Shown piece after piece: positions 5,325 through 6,584 of a stretch of 6,584 nucleotides of DNA. Both the position numbers and the translations under genes were made by a program. The DNA lies in contig JANWHL010000045.1 of NCBI GenBank assembly GCA_025450405.1, positions 1 through 6,584 of the forward strand. The letters run 5' to 3'. The notes beneath the pieces are model-generated. The model did no database searches. It saw only the letters and a program-made list of their open reading frames with translations, and was not told the DNA's origin. The stretch is from Ktedonobacterales bacterium. Its GTDB lineage: Bacteria > Chloroflexota > Ktedonobacteria > Ktedonobacterales > JADMIN01. Position 1 is the first letter of the stretch, and the number at the start of each line of letters is the position of its first letter.

Positions 5325-5867
5325 TCAGTCACCGTCGAAGTGGTAGCGCGTGACGTCGCTCGGGAACTTGGTCCAGGCGTAGGCCACGCGCGGTTGGATG
5401 CGGCAGATGCCGCCTTCGTCCCACGAGTCCGCCTCGGGCTCATACCCCTGACCGGCGTACTTCGCGCGCATCCCCTCCGCCAGCCGCCGCGCCACTGCTG
5501 CCTCGGGGTGGACGCGAGTCGCCGTGCCCTCCAGGATCACGACCTCCTGGGCGCTCTCCAGGTGGACCGAGACGTGGGGATTGGCGATCAGGTTGCGCGC
5601 CCACCACGTCTGTGGGCTACCCTCGACGTAGAGCGTCCCGTCCACCATGCCGCCCCAGATCGGGCGCGCATGGGGGTGTCCGTGCGCATCCACCGTGCTG
5701 ACCCAGTAGCTGGTGGCGCGCTCGAGGCGGGCGACGGCCTCCGCCCACGGCAGCATGCCCTCGGTGTTCGCGGGCACGCCGTAGCCCTCTGGCAGATGGG
5801 GCCGGTCGGGCCGGGGGTCGGCAGCGGGCGTGGTGGCGGTCTGAGACAGCGCATCGGGCGCGCTCAC
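5325..5867 (-). CDS. Pyridoxamine 5'-phosphate oxidase-family (split-barrel) protein
   Basis: A 180-residue protein, likely a soluble cytosolic flavin- or F420-binding split-barrel dimer. The GTG start (5865-5867) has AAGGAG (5874-5879, minus strand) six bases upstream. Residues 1-35 are a poorly conserved Pro-rich lead. The barrel follows: the helix LPWAEAVARLERA (39-51), strand SYWVSTVDAHGHPHARPIWG (53-72), strand GTLYVEGSP (77-85), the family hallmark WWARNLIANPHVSVHLES (88-105), then EVVILEGTATRV (108-119), and a C-terminal IQPRVAYAWTK strand (157-167). The HARPIWG and ARNLxxNPxVxVH elements shape the cofactor phosphate pocket in this family. Such paralogues are common in Chloroflexota and Actinomycetota and are seldom true PdxH enzymes; reduction of an F420-, FMN- or haem-linked substrate is possible. 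It follows the ClbS-like gene by about 75 bp and is probably expressed separately or together with it. Confidence 0.88.
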   Translation of the reverse strand: MSAPDALSQTATTPAADPRPDRPHLPEGYGVPANTEGMLPWAEAVARLERATSYWVSTVDAHGHPHARPIWGGMVDGTLYVEGSPQTWWARNLIANPHVSVHLESAQEVVILEGTATRVHPEAAVARRLAEGMRAKYAGQGYEPEADSWDEGGICRIQPRVAYAWTKFPSDVTRYHFDGD

Positions 5868-5929
5868 GGTGATCTCCTTGCGGTGCGGGGCCAGTGATTC
5901 GCGTACACCGATCAGTCTATCGTGCCTTC

Positions 5930-5946
5930 ATGACACCCACTGTCAT
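5930..5946. promoter_or_regulatory. Perfect 6-bp dyad upstream of the oxidase-like gene
   Basis: ATGACA-CCCAC-TGTCAT is an exact inverted repeat with a 5-base spacer, the size of a TetR- or MarR-type operator half-site pair. It overlaps the stop codon of the ClbS-like gene (5943-5945) and lies 63 bases before the oxidase start. A weak -10-like TAGACT (5914-5919, minus strand) lies downstream. It could be an operator for the oxidase gene. A terminator is less likely because no T run follows. Confidence 0.4.
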
Positions 5947-6467
5947 ATTGCGCGCCCCCGCCTGACTTTCTCCAGCCAGGCGCGCATATCCGCCTCGTGC
6001 TCCTCGTGAAAATGGCCGTACAACGCCGCGCCCGTCAATGGCAGGTCGCTGGGCTCCAGCCATGGGAAGCGCGCGGGGTCCATCAGGTCCGCTTCGGGGA
6101 AGGCGCCGAGTGTCTCCACGAGTTGCTGATAGAGGGCGCGTGAGTCGGCCAGCACGTCGACGAGGGCGCGGTCCCGGTTGGCGGCGTAGATCCACGCGTT
6201 GATCTCGTCTACGTCGTCGTCCTGGTGGAGGTGCGCTGGCCATGGCGGAGCGGGCGACGGCTCATGGCGTAGCGCCGCCTGGAAGCGGCCCACCGTTCGG
6301 CGGCGCCAGCCGTTCAGGTGGGCGATGATGTCCTTGATAGACCACTCGGCCGCCGCGCCTGGCTGGGTCATGTGCTCCTCGCCGATGTCGGCCAGCAGCG
6401 CCTCCCACTGGGCCTGTTCGGTTCGCAGGTCGTCGAGGAGTGGGGCTTTGCTCGATGTGGTCGCCAT
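5943..6467 (-). CDS. ClbS/DfsB- or DinB-like four-helix-bundle protein
   Basis: A 174-residue protein starting at ATG 6465-6467, with GAGGA (6476-6480, minus strand) eight bases upstream. It has the helical layout of the DinB/DUF1706 (ClbS/DfsB) superfamily. Helix 1 reads APLLDDLRTEQAQWEALLADIG (positions 8-29). Next come EWSIKDIIAHLNGWRRR (41-57) with the hallmark W42 and H50, a variable loop (65-85), the helix NAWIYAANRDRALVDVLADS (90-109), and a final GHFHEEHEADMRAWLE (151-166) with H152, H154 and H157. H50 and the late histidines are the likely metal or catalytic positions in DinB-like folds. ClbS itself hydrolyses the colibactin warhead and protects DNA, and other relatives are thiol-dependent transferases; the function here is open. 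It begins the right-hand two-gene cluster, and the oxidase-like gene follows. Confidence 0.85.
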   Translation of the reverse strand: MATTSSKAPLLDDLRTEQAQWEALLADIGEEHMTQPGAAAEWSIKDIIAHLNGWRRRTVGRFQAALRHEPSPAPPWPAHLHQDDDVDEINAWIYAANRDRALVDVLADSRALYQQLVETLGAFPEADLMDPARFPWLEPSDLPLTGAALYGHFHEEHEADMRAWLEKVRRGRAI

Positions 6468-6497
6468 GCGGTTTGTCCTCTCCTCCAGATGGTGGTT

Positions 6498-6513
6498 TGC
6501 GGCGCGCGCCGCA
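6498..6513. promoter_or_regulatory. 16-bp perfect palindrome before the ClbS-like gene
   Basis: TGCGGCGCGCGCCGCA reads the same on both strands and lies about 30 bases upstream of the ClbS-like start. Its place suggests an operator. High GC raises the chance of fortuitous palindromes, so confidence is modest. Confidence 0.35.
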
Positions 6514-6584
6514 CTTGTTCCACGAAAAATGGCCGATCACGCGTCCCCGGTGGTCGCGGACCTTCCGACTGGAAGATCGCCACG
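6514..6584. other. Right edge, non-coding upstream sequence
   Basis: I see no supported gene here. There is one short inverted repeat, CTTCC-GACT-GGAAG (6562-6575), and a run of five A (6535-6539). These could belong to the 3' end of a gene outside the window or to the promoter region of the ClbS-like gene. Confidence 0.4.

Noticed and set aside
5207..5353. 48-codon plus-strand frame with CAGGAG upstream
   Set aside because: Much of it is a 15-bp tandem repeat and it ends inside the oxidase-like gene. Kept only as part of the orphan-promoter finding.
5289..5897. Plus-strand open frame (202 codons) opposite the oxidase-like gene
   Set aside because: It is the mirror of a gene with clear split-barrel motifs and its own Shine-Dalgarno; no independent support.

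Overview
The window is high-GC DNA (about 65-70% by eye) from a bacterium. The mix of genes and the style of the proteins (paired DrrA-like ABC exporters with Ala/Arg-rich tails, a RelE/ParE-type toxin with its small antitoxin, a ClbS/DfsB-like helical protein and a split-barrel flavoprotein) would fit Chloroflexota, for example Thermomicrobia-like lineages. No marker gene is present, so this is a weak inference. All supported genes lie on the minus strand, so transcription runs from high to low coordinates. The long open frames on the plus strand are GC-driven shadows.

Right part (5325-6467, minus): a ClbS/DfsB/DinB-like four-helix-bundle protein, then a pyridoxamine-5'-phosphate-oxidase-like (split-barrel) protein. 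Each has its own Shine-Dalgarno sequence. Between them lies a perfect 6-bp dyad, and a 16-bp palindrome precedes the first. A 7-bp hairpin just after the oxidase gene is the probable end of this unit.

Middle part (about 4036-5324): a two-gene toxin-antitoxin operon (antitoxin 4685-4903, toxin 4422-4688, joined by a GTGA overlap) with an extended -10 promoter. It sits between two gene-free stretches. Each stretch carries one copy of a 45-bp imperfect direct repeat (38/45 identical), so the repeats bracket the module. The right-hand stretch also has an extended -10 pointing the opposite way inside an inverted repeat, and a 15-bp tandem repeat. The module looks lower in GC than its neighbours, which fits an acquired island.

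Left part (1-4035, minus): one tightly packed operon. It encodes an aminoglycoside-phosphotransferase-fold protein whose catalytic HxD motif reads HSN, then ABC ATPase A, a six-helix ABC-2 permease (GTGA overlap with A), and ABC ATPase B (10-bp overlap with the permease), which runs off the left edge. A second permease probably follows outside the window. The layout suggests a two-ATPase exporter, perhaps for drugs or lipids/glycoconjugates, preceded by a kinase-like protein. Substrate and role cannot be read from the sequence. The most unusual items are the altered kinase active site, the atypical nucleotide-site motifs and inserts in both ATPases, and the repeat-bracketed toxin-antitoxin module.
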